This document shows, in pieces, positions 1 through 10,918 of a stretch of DNA of 64,000 nt. Each line of letters opens with the position of its first letter. Position 1 is the stretch's first letter. Source of the stretch: Myotis daubentonii (Eukaryota > Chordata > Mammalia > Chiroptera > Vespertilionidae); NCBI RefSeq assembly GCF_963259705.1, contig NC_081849.1, positions 63,598,410-63,662,409 on the forward strand, given 5' to 3'. Made by a program: the position numbers and the translations under genes. Under the pieces are notes generated by a model. The model was not told the DNA's origin. It did not search any database and worked only from the letters and a program-made list of their open reading frames with translations.

Positions 1-828
1 CTATTATTATTAATTCAATATTTATTCATTCAAAGTCACAGGTAAAGAGCAGAGCTCCTTAAACCCAGGTTAGTGTATGCAAACTCAGTTGCACTCTCTA
101 TCTCCCTTACACACACACAGTAATGACTTCCATAATATCCTCAACACCCTAAATACTATTGAAAAAAAGGAAAGTAGGTGCCTGAAATAGGTTATGCATT
201 GCCAAGGTGTTGGCATGCAATAAAGCTGGTCCTAATGTAGCCCCCCCCCCCCCCCCGCCCCCATCTCTAATAGCCAGGTTCCTTGTCCCCATCTGGACCT
301 CTGGCATCAGTCTGCTCAGGTGACCACTGGGCATTATCCCTAACCTACTGCAAGGCCTAATTGGGTCTGGTTTTCTCTCAGTAACATCTGGTCCCCTCGG
401 AGTAACAGAAACTCTTATTACTGTCCCAGGCAGTCATTTCTACTTTGGGTTCTTGATTCTTCTCTGGGGTCCTGTCCTCTCAGATCACCCTAATCGTATC
501 TGGAGTTTCTGTTGTCCCAAAAAGAGTGAGGGGGACAGTAAACACTGCCTGTGCTAGGAAGAGGAAAGCAGTGTGGGTTGGGAGCTCTGAAGGGGGTGAG
601 ACTGAAGACATAGCTAAAGTAGGGAAGGAATCATATGAAAACAAGCACACACCAAGAGAGGGAGGGAGCATTTTAAGGGAGAAGGCACATGAGCAAAAGG
701 CAATAATGAGCAAAGTATGTAGCATGAGGGCTGGGAGACAAAGGTGCCTCAAGGAGAGAGTGAGGGAGATGGGGACCGAACCTTCGGCAGTGGAGAAGGA
801 AAGACCTATAGCCTTTATTTGATAGACT
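1..828. other. Intergenic DNA, no gene recognised
   Basis: No coding exon or repeat family is recognised here apart from a run of 16 C at 241-256 followed by G and five more C. Open frames on both strands at 480-890 overlap each other and show no family signature. Confidence 0.4.
241..262. repeat. Poly-C tract
   Basis: Sixteen C in a row, one G, then five C. Simple repeat, likely length-variable and prone to sequencing error. Confidence 0.9.
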
Positions 829-1020
829 GGTAGCTCTCTGCCAGGAGAAGTTTTGCCCCCCAGGGAACAGCATTTGGCAATGTCTGGAGACAATTTTTAT
901 TACCACGACTGAGACTGGGTAAAGGCCAGGCATGCTGTCAGACATCCTGCAATGCCCAGGATGGCTCCCACAACAAGAATTATCCAGCCCCAATATCAAG
1001 AATGCCAAGGTTGAGAAAGT
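829..1020 (+). mobile_element. MER5A-like hAT-Charlie MITE
   Basis: The stretch reads through the diagnostic order of the old mammalian MER5A element: a 'ttttgccccccaggg' block near 850, 'ggcaatgtctggagaca' near 875, 'caggcatgctg' near 927, an 'agaattatccagcccc' block near 975, and 'gccaaggttgagaaa' at the end. Its length (about 190 bp) fits the full non-autonomous element. The divergence is high, as expected for a transposon shared by all placentals. The family name is from memory of the consensus. Confidence 0.8.
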
Positions 1021-3762
1021 TTGCAAAGGAGGGATCCTAGATGGAAGTTTCTGAGCAGAGAAGTGACAAATAATGTTGGTGCTGATAGCCTCAGGAAGTC
1101 AGCCAGCGAAAGACGCTCATTTTATGCAACAAAGAGATTCCTAAAAAGCTTTTTGGCAATCAACATTTCAGAAATTAAAGCCTATTTTAAATGTCCTGGA
1201 GCCCTACCAGATAAATCCAGAGGTGAATACTCTTATAAAGTGAAGAATTTTTTCTCAGTGCAAGCACCGTTCCTACCCAGCATCTATTCCAATAAATGCA
1301 AATAGCTGTGCTTTCAAGTCTCTTAATGTGGGGTACACCTGATTTTCCCCTCCAGACACAGGAGGGCAATGCCGCTTCTCCCCCCACCCCCAGGAGTGGA
1401 AGAAGCTAGATTCCCTGACTCCCGCCCATGGTCTGACCCCAGGGCAGCTCCATATTAGGTCACTGATTGGTTCCAGGAACATGGTTTCTTTTTCTCCATG
1501 ATTCATTGACTCTTAAATGCAACTATTTCTTCACCCTGTCACTGTGGGACACTTAATCCCAAATCATATTGAAATCAAGAGATATTTTCCTTGCCTTTAC
1601 GTTGGGAACAGAATATAATTCCTTTGAAAACTTCAAAAGTTAATTTTTTTGGTTTCTTGGTGACGGCTTTCAAGTCTTCAAACAATAAAATAAAGGATTT
1701 TATTTTCCTCTGGGTAAAGCTTGTTTTTACCCGGTCTTGGGTTTCTTTCCTTTCCTTTAAAACCCCTCAACACATCGATGTACACTAAATATTTATGAAT
1801 GTAATTTATGAGCCTTGGTTGTTTACTCCTTGCCAAAACTAAAAAGTATGTCTGTGTGTGGCCTGAAAAATCCCAACTATGACAAAACCAAAACAGAGAA
1901 ATGAGTGGCTACTTCACATTTTAAAGGGAGAGAGGTATATAAAATAGGTCAAACTTCGAAAGCTCCAGAAATTACTCATTCAACAGAGCATTCTAACTGC
2001 ACAAAGGAAAATAAATAAACTGTCTTCTCCAAGGGCCTATCCTGTTTGTCCTGGCTCAGATGGTCATCGGTAAACATTTATGGAGAGCATCAGGAGGCAA
2101 AACAGGCCGGGCATCTGAAAGTTGGAGGGCTGTCACTTGCTCAGCAGATGGGGCTAAAGGTTCTGCCTGCCTTGACCTGTCCCCCAAAGCCCTTCTCAGC
2201 TGCCTGCCTTGAACTCTTACTGTGCAGAGAGGAAAATCAGCAAATCTCTAATGAGTTCCTGATCCGACCCCAATCCCTCCCTTCCTTGCACACATTGCTT
2301 CGGAGAATCAAAACCCAACATCTGGAATTTGACTTTTCACTGTCACAGGATGTCTCCAATGCTGGCTGTTGTTTCTAGAGTTACATAATTTCTCCTAAGG
2401 AGTTTTTTTTTTTCCCCTCTCGCTTCAAAAAGAAAGTGAGAGAGATTGCAGAGGAAATGCCTATGATATTAAAAAGTCATAAGTACTCATCTGTGATAAC
2501 AAAAAAAAGGCAATGGCATTGGACATACATAGGTCCTGATGGCTCATAGGAACTTGCGGGAACGGGGCCTGGTGGGACCGACCGTAAGTGAACAGAAATA
2601 AAGATGTGAGGAAAAGGGGTAAATGCCTTGTGATGTGCAAACATTGTGTTGATGATTTAAATGTCTCAGGGAGGAATTAAAGAACTGGTGGCTTGAGGTG
2701 CATCTGGTGAGCTCAGACATCTCACCCAGATAATCTTACCAACGTTCAATCGATGGTTGGCTTCGAGTCGTTAAGCCTCGCCACCGGATGCCTCCTTCCT
2801 GCTGCAGAAGGGCCACCTTGGAAGCGAAGCACACGCTGAGCTGTTCAAGGAAGAATCTCGGGGAGCTGCAGGGGCCTGTCTGCAGCAGCCAGACCCCAGG
2901 CTGGCCCACGGGATTCACTGCGCAGGCGCTGACGCTTCACCGGGATTCCACTGGCCCTGCGGAGTGGAAATGAGCTTTGAAAACCACCGCTTGGCCTCTC
3001 GAAAGAGGCAATTGACCTAATGGCTGATTACTTTCTTGAAATGGCTCATTTAACTGGATTTCTACTCTCTCTGTTATAGGGGAGTGGGGATCAACACAAT
3101 CCAAGAATCCTTATAAGCAAGAGTGTTACTCTCCCTCCAGCTAAAACGTTTACCACAGCTCTTAAGGATCCCAGGGCAGAAGATTCCAGGAAAAATTAGA
3201 ACCATTCTTAAATTCTCAAATATTTTCATCTCAAAGGGTATGTAAGTTCTCTGCCCAACCAGGAATGAGAGCTGAGAGCCGTGTGCATGTGTGTTCGTGA
3301 GTGGCGGCATGGTGCTCAGCAGGGCGGCGACCACTGAGTACTTTGTCTTCTTCAAGGAGACCAGGGGGACACTTTGGGTTAAATTCCTCTGGAACGTTAA
3401 GGCCTCTCTCCATTCAGGGTGCTTAAAAATAAAGTGCCTAAAGTTGTCATAAAGTTAAGCCTATTGATGAAATAGGCAATTACAGTTCAGGGGAATTGGT
3501 GTCCCCAACGGGAAGCTCAAGGCTCTCTGAAAACATATGTGAGACTCACCTAGCTCCAATTTGGGAGGTCAAGGAAGGCACCGTGGAAGAAATGACATCT
3601 AAGGTGAGATCAGAACTACAAGCTAAGAGGTAACAGAGAGAAGGGATAGAACATCAAGGGAGAGGTAACCTCATTTGCAAAGTGCTAGAAATTTAAGTAC
3701 GTGGCATTTGGCTGAAATGCGAGTGATAAGAGAGAAACTAAAACAGATTCCATAAACCAGGG
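1021..3762. other. Intergenic DNA, no gene recognised
   Basis: Mostly unique-looking sequence. No exon, RNA gene or clear repeat is recognised. The part at 2700-3060 is slightly richer in CpG than its surroundings but has no promoter motifs I would defend. Confidence 0.35.
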
Positions 3763-3975
3763 ATCAGCAAACTTTTCTGTGAAGGGCAGATACGAAATAT
3801 TTTAGGCTTTGTGGTCCATAGAGTCTTTGTCAAAATTATTCAACTCTGCCACTGTAGAGAGAAAACATCTGCAGACAATTTGTAAATGACTGCATTCCAA
3901 TAATACTTTATTTACAAGAAAAGGGATCAGGCCAGATATGGCTCATGGCCTTCCTTTGCTAGCACCTGAGCTCTT
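3763..3975 (+). mobile_element. hAT-Charlie-type MITE
   Basis: Begins with 'gggatcagcaaacttttctg', then 'ttttaggctttgtggtcc', 'caactctgccactgtag', 'ccaataatactttatttac', and ends in 'ggccagatatggctcatggcc'. This is the block order of a widespread mammalian non-autonomous hAT element. Two more copies lie in this window at about 8.6 kb (reverse) and 38.4 kb. I am sure of the type, less so of the exact subfamily name. Confidence 0.75.
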
Positions 3976-3979
3976 ACTG

Positions 3980-4110
3980 TTCCAGATGTGGTCCCCACGC
4001 CAGTAAGCTCAGCATCACCTAGCAACTTGTTCGAAATATAGAATCTCAGGACCCACCTATGACCTACTAACCTAGAACCTGAATTTTTCATTGGACAGTT
4101 CCCCTGGGGA
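3980..4110 (+). mobile_element. MER20-like hAT-Charlie MITE fragment
   Basis: Contains a 'ccagatgtggtcccc' start followed by 'cagcatcacctagcaacttgtt', 'gaatctcaggacccacc' and 'gacctactaacctagaacc', matching the left half of a MER20-like element. The right half is missing or too diverged to see. It directly follows another hAT MITE. Confidence 0.6.
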
Positions 4111-5444
4111 AGGAGGGGTGGGTTGTAGGCATTGCTGTAAGCCTAGTTAAGGCCTTTGGACCCATCCTTGGGGTCCCGTTTTTGCATGTTTTGAAGACTC
4201 TTCTGGCTGTCACACCGCACACAAGTACCAAAGAGTGAATTGCCTGCTTAAAGTTTGCATCCTAAGAGCCTCGCTTGCCTTTCTGTAGTCCCGGCCCCAG
4301 AGATGAAAGGGGACAATATACAGCCAGACTTTAAAACAGCCCCTTCTTCTCCAAGCTTGGGGAAACCACAGTACCCCACTTCCCACCACCACAAAGGCTG
4401 GTCTCCAAAAGCTAGTGTGTGTTCATCTTCATTAAGCCTCCTAAAGCTTAGCCCCTTTGGTGTATTTCCAAGTCTCAGTTGAAGGCATTTTTCTAAGGAC
4501 CTTTGCTCCAGACCAGAGCTTTTGTATCCGGTTTCTCTGCTGTCCTTGGTCTTCATTTGTTCCCGTGTAGATTCCGTGACACTTCGGGGTTCAGTCTTCT
4601 GTGCCCGCTCCACCTTAGATGGCATTTCTGACCACATGAGTTTGATGTCAGCTTCTAGACCAGCACACGGGCAGCAACTCCAAACGTGAGCAGAATAAAA
4701 GCCCCTTAATTAGGCAAGAGACACACGCTGGACCAGCTGTGCCGGCTCTGAAGGAAGACATCGATCAAAGAATGTATGCCTTGCTTACCTTTTATTTATG
4801 CTTTAGAAAATCCAATTAAAGGAGAGCCCGGCACTCTCTTAATTTTTCAGCCACTTAACACATACAATAGCATCGCTGGCTATGAATTTAAACACTCATG
4901 CATGCACACAAATAAATTCACAGACACATCCTGTGTCTTCCTTGCCACCTTCAAGGACTTATGGACTTGGGGGTGTGCCTGTGGGCACTGTAGCCAAAAG
5001 GATGATGGGAAGGTGGTCAGAAAATGTCATCCAGCTGGCTTTGTTGATTTCTTGGTCTTTTCCTCTGCCTCTAGCGATTATATTTCATCCACACGCCTTT
5101 CCTGCTCATTTTAGCTTGTCCTTGGAGATGGTTCAGTCGGATTATGCTGATGTGAGCAAACTCTGTGAATAATTTTGCCTTGCTGTTTCACTGGTTTAAG
5201 GTTAGACTGATACTTTAGAGTCCAACCTCCCCTTTCTTAGCAAAGCCTTGCTAATGTATGGCCCCAGGAAAGACACCCATGGAAATCACTGCTCTGATTT
5301 GGCTTGAGCCTGGGCATTTCCTGGCGCCATGCTTACTGAGCTACTCAGGTCTGTAAATGCCAGGTATTGTGTATTTGTTTTCTATCATTTCAAATCCACT
5401 TGTTTATGACAAAAAATAAGTTTTTTAAAGAGTAATTCTGTTTT
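4111..5444. other. Intergenic DNA, no gene recognised
   Basis: No repeat or gene recognised. Several overlapping open frames occur on both strands at 4200-5170 (largest 129 codons on minus), but none has a recognisable domain and their overlap argues against coding. Confidence 0.35.
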
Positions 5445-5640
5445 CTGATAGTTGTCAGAGGGGAGGAAGGTAGGGGATGGGTGAAAAAAATGGAAGATTT
5501 AAGAAGTACAAATTAGTAGTTACAAAATAGTCACAGGAATGTAAAGTACAGCATAGGGAATATAGTCAATAATATTGTCATAACTATGTACAGTGCCAGG
5601 TGGGTACTTGGATTAGCAGGGGTTATGGCACATGATCAGA
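5445..5640 (+). mobile_element. L1 3' end fragment
   Basis: Sense-strand L1 3' region, recognised from the 'aatgtaaagtacagcatagg', 'tatagtcaataatattgt' and 'gtgccaggtgggtacttg' blocks. The same blocks appear reversed at 6.77-7.08 kb and 28.8-29.4 kb. 5' truncated and without coding content. Confidence 0.75.
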
Positions 5641-5995
5641 ATGAGCCAATCAGAGTCTTCCCTGAGATATGAGTGGATCCTGGGGAGGGAACAAAAAGTT
5701 TCTCTTCCCCTGGAATTAAGAGTTGCAAGAACAACACACGCTAGAAATACTAGGTGGCTACCTTGAACACCTTTGAAAATTGAAAGAAACTTGAGGTTGA
5801 TGTCAATGCACAGAGCTGAGATATAGCAAGAGAAAGAAAAAATCTAACAAAATTTTATGAGCCTCTGGATCATGACATAACTGGAGACAACTCAACCTCT
5901 AGACTTATTGTGAGCCAATCAAATGTCTCCTTGCTCAAGTCAGTTTGAGCTATCTTTCTGTCACTTGCAACCAGAGGAACCCTGACTGAAACACT
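5641..5995 (+). mobile_element. MaLR-like LTR remnant
   Basis: The right part resembles a mammalian ERVL-MaLR-type LTR 3' end: 'gtgagccaatcaaatgtctcc', then a 'caagtcagtttgagct' block, 'tttctgtcacttgcaacc' and 'ggaaccctgactgaaac'. The left part is less diagnostic. No internal retroviral coding region is next to it, so it is probably a solo LTR. Subfamily not determined. Confidence 0.5.
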
Positions 5996-6764
5996 TTTAA
6001 CTGTATGAGTCATGTGTCCATTAAAGTAGGTCCAACCAAGAGAGAAGAGTTTACTTTCAATTAGCTGGTATTACATGAAACTAATAAAAGTTATTTTATT
6101 TTATTTTTTTAAATCTTATTCTCACAGTTCAGACAGGCTCCTCTCTGCTTAGACTCCTTGTCCTCCATCACTCCAGGTCTGCCTGGATACCTTACCAGAG
6201 CTGTTAGAGCTCCCAGACCTTCCTACACAGGCCCTCAGAGCGAGATCAACACTCCTTACTCGCCCTCCACCAACCCGAGTCAAAGCTTCCATTTCTGCTG
6301 GAGTCCCTGCTGAGCCAAAACTACCAGCCTTCCTCAGTCACTGGCAATAACATGTTCCTACGATGTGCTTTGCTGCAAATCTCAGAAAGCGATGAGTGCT
6401 AACAGATCCCGGTCCTGTGCAAAAGGAAAAGGTTAGAATTCTACTTGGGTCGACTTCTGATGTGTGAGGGGCTTGTCTGCGTTTAGGCAGAAGCTGGAGT
6501 GCCAGTCATGTCTTTCCTACTGGCTGACAGTTCTCCGGGGGTGCGTAAGTACATCAGTGTAAACTGAGGGCAATGGCCAGGGTCTAATGAACAAGGATTC
6601 ATTCATTTTGTGAGAACTTTGCTGTTGTTCTATAGATCCTGGACCTGTGAACCCCCAACTCTCCCTTTGCCCAGCCTCGTCCCAGTGCGTGGCTCCTCAG
6701 CCAACTCATAACTCACTCTCTAACACTAAGCCCACAAATAGGATCACTTAATTCTTTTTGTTTA

Positions 6765-7085
6765 CTTTTCATTTTTTAAATTTTTCAATTACAGTTGACA
6801 TACAATAGTATATTAGTTTCAGGTGTACAATATAGTGATTAGACATTTATATAACTTACATTGTGATTTCCTTGATAAGTCTAGTACCCGTCTGACATCA
6901 TATATTGTTATTACAATATTATTGACTGTATTCCCTATGCTGCACTTTACATTCACATGACTGCTTTTATAACTGGAAATTTGTATATCTTAATCCCTTC
7001 TCCTTTTTCACCCATCTCCCCAACCCCCTCCCATCTGGCAACCATCAAAACGTTCTCTGTGTCTATGAGTTTGTTTCTTTCACTT
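6765..7085 (-). mobile_element. L1 3' end, reverse orientation
   Basis: Antisense L1 3' region: 'caattacagttgacatacaa', 'agtttcaggtgtacaatata', 'attattgactgtattcccta', 'cccctcccatctggcaacca' and 'tctatgagtttgtttct' in order. It is in inverted orientation to the L1 piece at 5445-5640. Confidence 0.85.
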
Positions 7086-7119
7086 CAGAGAGTGGGGAAA
7101 GGAGGAGGAGGAACTAGCA

Positions 7120-7300
7120 TGGGCTGGTTGTCTCTAGATCCAGGCAGAGTGCTAGGAGCTTCCTACTGATCCTAACTGTAAATCCTAACTGTAAATCGGC
7201 TTTTACAGATGAAATCACTGAGGCTTGGGGAGGTTGTGCTTTTGCCCTTGCCACATAGCTAGAAAGTGCAAGAATAGGAACTGATTCTATGTCTTTCTGA
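7120..7300 (+). repeat. MIR/L2-like SINE-LINE fragment
   Basis: 'cagagtgctaggagcttcct', 'acagatgaaatcactgaggc' and 'ccacatagctagaaagtgca' follow the order of the 3' part of the ancient MIR family. A short duplication ('atcctaactgtaa' twice near 7170-7195) interrupts it. Diverged; moderate confidence. Confidence 0.5.
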
Positions 7301-8594
7301 ATTTAAAACAAACAAATAAACAAACAAACAAAAACCTTTGTTCTTCCTGAACCCAATAATGCAAAAAAGTCTGTGCTCACTAGTTAACCCCTCACCAGTG
7401 CCAAACCCAGAGCCATAGACAATTCGGAGTCAGCACTTAGGACCTTCTGGAAAAAGTTCTCCACTTAGAAATGGTTTGGGGTGATATTTAAACCCAGACC
7501 TCAAACAGTATCAGGCCCAACTTCCAAGCTGACATTTGGAGACAGATACTTTTACCAATGAGATGGTAAAACAACAACAACAAAACAGTCAGCCTGTTTG
7601 ATTATGGGTGCCAGATACTCAACTAACAACAGCTTAAACAAAATAAAGGGGGTAACCAGGAGGTACCGGGGTGGTTCACAGAGCTCACCTGGGCATCCCA
7701 GCGGGAAGCGGGGCACCAGAATTCTTTCTGTTCATCTCATCTGTGTCTGTATCTGTTGGTACCATTTTCTCTACTGCCAGGGGCCTTCTGTGCACACGAG
7801 CATGGTCCTAGGCAGGTCTAGCTTGTGCTTTCCTGTTTAGACCTGACAGTAAAGATACGCTCACTATCAGAACCACCTTCTAACACTCTGAGCAAGGCCT
7901 CTGAGTCACCTGGCTGGTGCTATGTCACCGTCCTGCCCCAGTCATTATGGCTCATGGAGCAGACAAAGCCATAACTGTCTACAGCAGGTGAGTTCTGAAA
8001 GGTTTCACAGTCTAATGCAGCTTTAACACCCCATTTATTCACTTCTCCAGACATGATCATGTCATCCTGTTCGATTTCTATAAGGTGTCAGTTTTCCATT
8101 TTTCATTCTCTGCCTCTGAGACCTTTCCCACAGCCTGTCAACACTCTCAGCCAGTCCTGGGCCCTGAGGTGTAGCAGCACATACATAGGAAGGCTCAGAA
8201 CAATTGAAAAGATTGACAGGAGAAAAGACCATGTAACACACTTTGAATGTGGAAAAACGAGTAGTTTACAGACACTTCGGATTTCTTATATTCTGATTCA
8301 CTTTAACGTCCATAAATTCCATTGATCAGATCTCTAGGCCGCATACTTACACATGTATTCACCTCTTCCACCAGGCAGAACAGTCACCTGCTGTCTAGGT
8401 TTACACAACTTCAAGAATGAAGATCCCCAGGGAGTAGCTAAGGGGAGCTGCCTGGGTGAGGAACTATGGCACCTGAGAGGCAGGACTAAAGGATGCTAGC
8501 CTCACCTAACTGGCTGAATGACTTTGAGTGATTGGCTTCATTACACTGAATCCATTGACCCATCAGTAAAATAAGAAAGTAGGACCCGATCAGA
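7301..8594. other. Intergenic DNA, no gene recognised
   Basis: Includes a short CAAA-type simple repeat near 7310-7335. The 8500-8580 segment faintly resembles a MIR core. No exon recognised. Confidence 0.35.
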
Positions 8595-8813
8595 GGTCAG
8601 CAAATTGTGGCCCACAGGCCAAATTCAGGCCACTGCCTGTGTTTATAAATAAAGTTTTATTGGAACACCGCCATGCCTACCCTCTTAAGTATTTTCTATG
8701 TCTGCGTTCATGCTACAAAGCAGAGTTGAGTGGTTGCATCAGAGTTTGTATTGTCTGCGAAGTATAAAATATTTACTATCTGGCCCTTTACAAAAAGGTT
8801 GCCAGACCCTGAT
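8595..8813 (-). mobile_element. hAT-Charlie-type MITE, reverse copy
   Basis: Reverse complement of the family at 3763-3975: 'gaggtcagcaaattgtggcc', 'aaagttttattggaacacc', 'cagagttgagtggttgca', 'aaaatatttactatctggcc' and 'aggttgccagaccctgatc'. Both ends look present, so it is close to full length (about 220 bp). Confidence 0.8.
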
Positions 8814-9521
8814 CTAAATAAGCTCCCATAAAACCATTTTTCCTTGAAACACTTTCAAGTAAATAGTTTTAGATCTGAATTATCCAAATAATTGCTCCTT
8901 CTTTGCCAGTGCTATTGCTGTTGACCTAAGCCACCTGGACGTATGTCTGCACAGGCAGAGACTAGCAGGAAACATATCAGTCAATGGCATTCATTCAAAG
9001 TAAGTAGTCAACCACATTACTCATATTTTCCCTCCAGCAACTGCAACCTGAATATGAGATATCCAAACACTTTTCTCATATCTCTCCTTTCATTTCTCTC
9101 TGGTCATAGAAATAAACAAGAAAAGTTTAAGACAATTTGATGTCTATTCGGGTCAAAATAAAGTGAAATTACATATGTTAGGGGATTGATTTATATTCAG
9201 TGAACATTGCTGAATTCCATGTAGATGGCAATAGCTGATGAAACAGACAAGGAAATCTATTCGGGGGTTTGAATTTTCTATTTTGCCTGTCAAATAACCA
9301 AGTGGTGGCTGAAATGCCATTGGATTTTATATTGGGTATTATAGCAAGCGAAGGCAAAGGTTGCACTAATAAAACATATTTTTCAGTTTTCTTCTTGGTA
9401 ATGCATAAAGTTTGGAAAACACTATGCATCCTGTGAAACCAATACCTCTCAGAAACTTTCTGTGTAATATCATGCTGACATATTGGGAAAAACCAGAAGG
9501 GAGTGAGCAGGAGGTTCCCCA

Positions 9522-9560
<39 letters not shown>

Positions 9561-10690
9561 TCTACCTCTGTCCAGAAAAAAAAAGGAATCCGAAAGCAAT
9601 AACCAATCCCAAAATGCCAGGAAGCCGGGTTGTAAATTTAACACAAACAGCTCCCTCTTCAAATTTTCAGCCCGTTTATCAAATTTTAAAAACGAAATGA
9701 CAAGTTAAGATTATTAGTCAAAATATATAAATAAATCACCTTCCATATGTGATTTGCCAGGCCTGTGAATGATTTCACAGTGGTTGGTTGTAATAAGTGA
9801 ATACACAGGCAACCTGGGCTCAGGAGCGGGGCTGGTCCAGGTAAGGCTGGAAGGCGGCCAATCCCCAGGCCGTGCAGTGAGCTCAGAGGGCAGACTCGGG
9901 CGCTGGGCTGCAGCAGGGGCCTCGGAGAAGTCATGTGGGGGACTTCCTCTCACAAGGCAACCCTGACATCTTGACCATGGCTTGGTCTACCGTCCCCTCC
10001 ATGCAATCCCGTTGTTTACAGAAGGGACTTATTTCAGACATCTCTGAAAAGCAAGGATCAAGTCAACTTACCATAAATTCCTCCTGCTCAAAGGCCGACT
10101 AATGGAAAACTTCTTTAAAATATAGTTTGTCAAATGCTCGGGGGTTTTAACGAAATGCCAAGACCTGGGAGCCATAAATTATCTGGTGGAACAGGAGAAT
10201 GAGGAATGCTGGAGTCCTGGGTTCAAGATGAATTGCTGGAAAATGCTCTGTCTTAAACATTGGCCTTTACCTGTGTAGATTTAGACAAATCCAGCATGAA
10301 CAGCCCCTATGTGGCTGCCGAACGCTATAATATAAACAGAGAAACAAGACAAAAAGTTCTTTGAGCAGATTCCCCGCAACTGGCCCAGAGCCCGGTCTGC
10401 CAAGCGGGACACCCTTGTCCCCCGGCATCATTCTGTCGTTGCTATGAATAGTTTTATTGGTGTTGGAACAAGGCCAGCTGTCTTCCTTTTCAAACCAATT
10501 TGTCTGCTAGCGTGGATTGTCGTGTTGGGTAACCGGTCACCTCTCGAAAGGCCCAATCTTTAATGTCCTTCCTACACATACCGCTCTCAGCATCGGGAGG
10601 CATTTTGGTGACATCATCCATGCCTGGCTTGGTTAACTCAGAATAAGCACCCTCATTCAGCACTCATTGAGCATTTTTTGAGGATATATT
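8814..10690. other. Intergenic DNA with CA repeat; possible conserved non-coding DNA near 10.0-10.6 kb
   Basis: Apart from the CA microsatellite at 9525-9558 no repeat is recognised. The 10.0-10.6 kb part is unique-looking, with many short AT-rich homeodomain-like sites (for example 'ccataaatt', 'ataaattatc') and GC-balanced sequence. It could be a conserved regulatory element, but only an alignment can tell. Confidence 0.35.
9525..9558. repeat. (CA)n microsatellite
   Basis: About 17 CA units. It produces spurious Thr-His or Cys-Val open frames on both strands. Confidence 0.95.
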
Positions 10691-10694
10691 ATTT

Positions 10695-10918
10695 ATTTAA
10701 TTTTAAATATACTTTTTATTGATTTCAGAGAGGAAGGGAGAGGGAGAGGGAGATAGAAACATCAATGATGAGAGTGAATCATGATGAGCTGTCTCCTGCA
10801 CACCCCACACTGGGGATCGAGCCCGCAACCCGGGCATGTTCCCAGTCTGATGGGGAATCAGACTATGACCTCCTGGTTCATAGATCCATGCACAACCACT
10901 GAGCCACACCGCCGGGCA
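10695..10918 (-). mobile_element. Ves-type SINE (minus)
   Basis: Read on the minus strand it starts with the tRNA-like head (complement of 'gagccacaccgccgggc' near 10900-10917, B-box-like block near 10840-10860) and ends in the 'cctctctgaaatcaataaaaa' type tail (complement near 10710-10735). Central 'atcaatgatgagag' blocks are typical of Ves SINEs. Flanks carry an imperfect duplication ('gaggatatatt' / 'gagaatatttt'). Confidence 0.9.

Noticed and set aside
9178..9708. Thr-His and Cys-Val repeat proteins on both strands
   Set aside because: Translations of the CA microsatellite.
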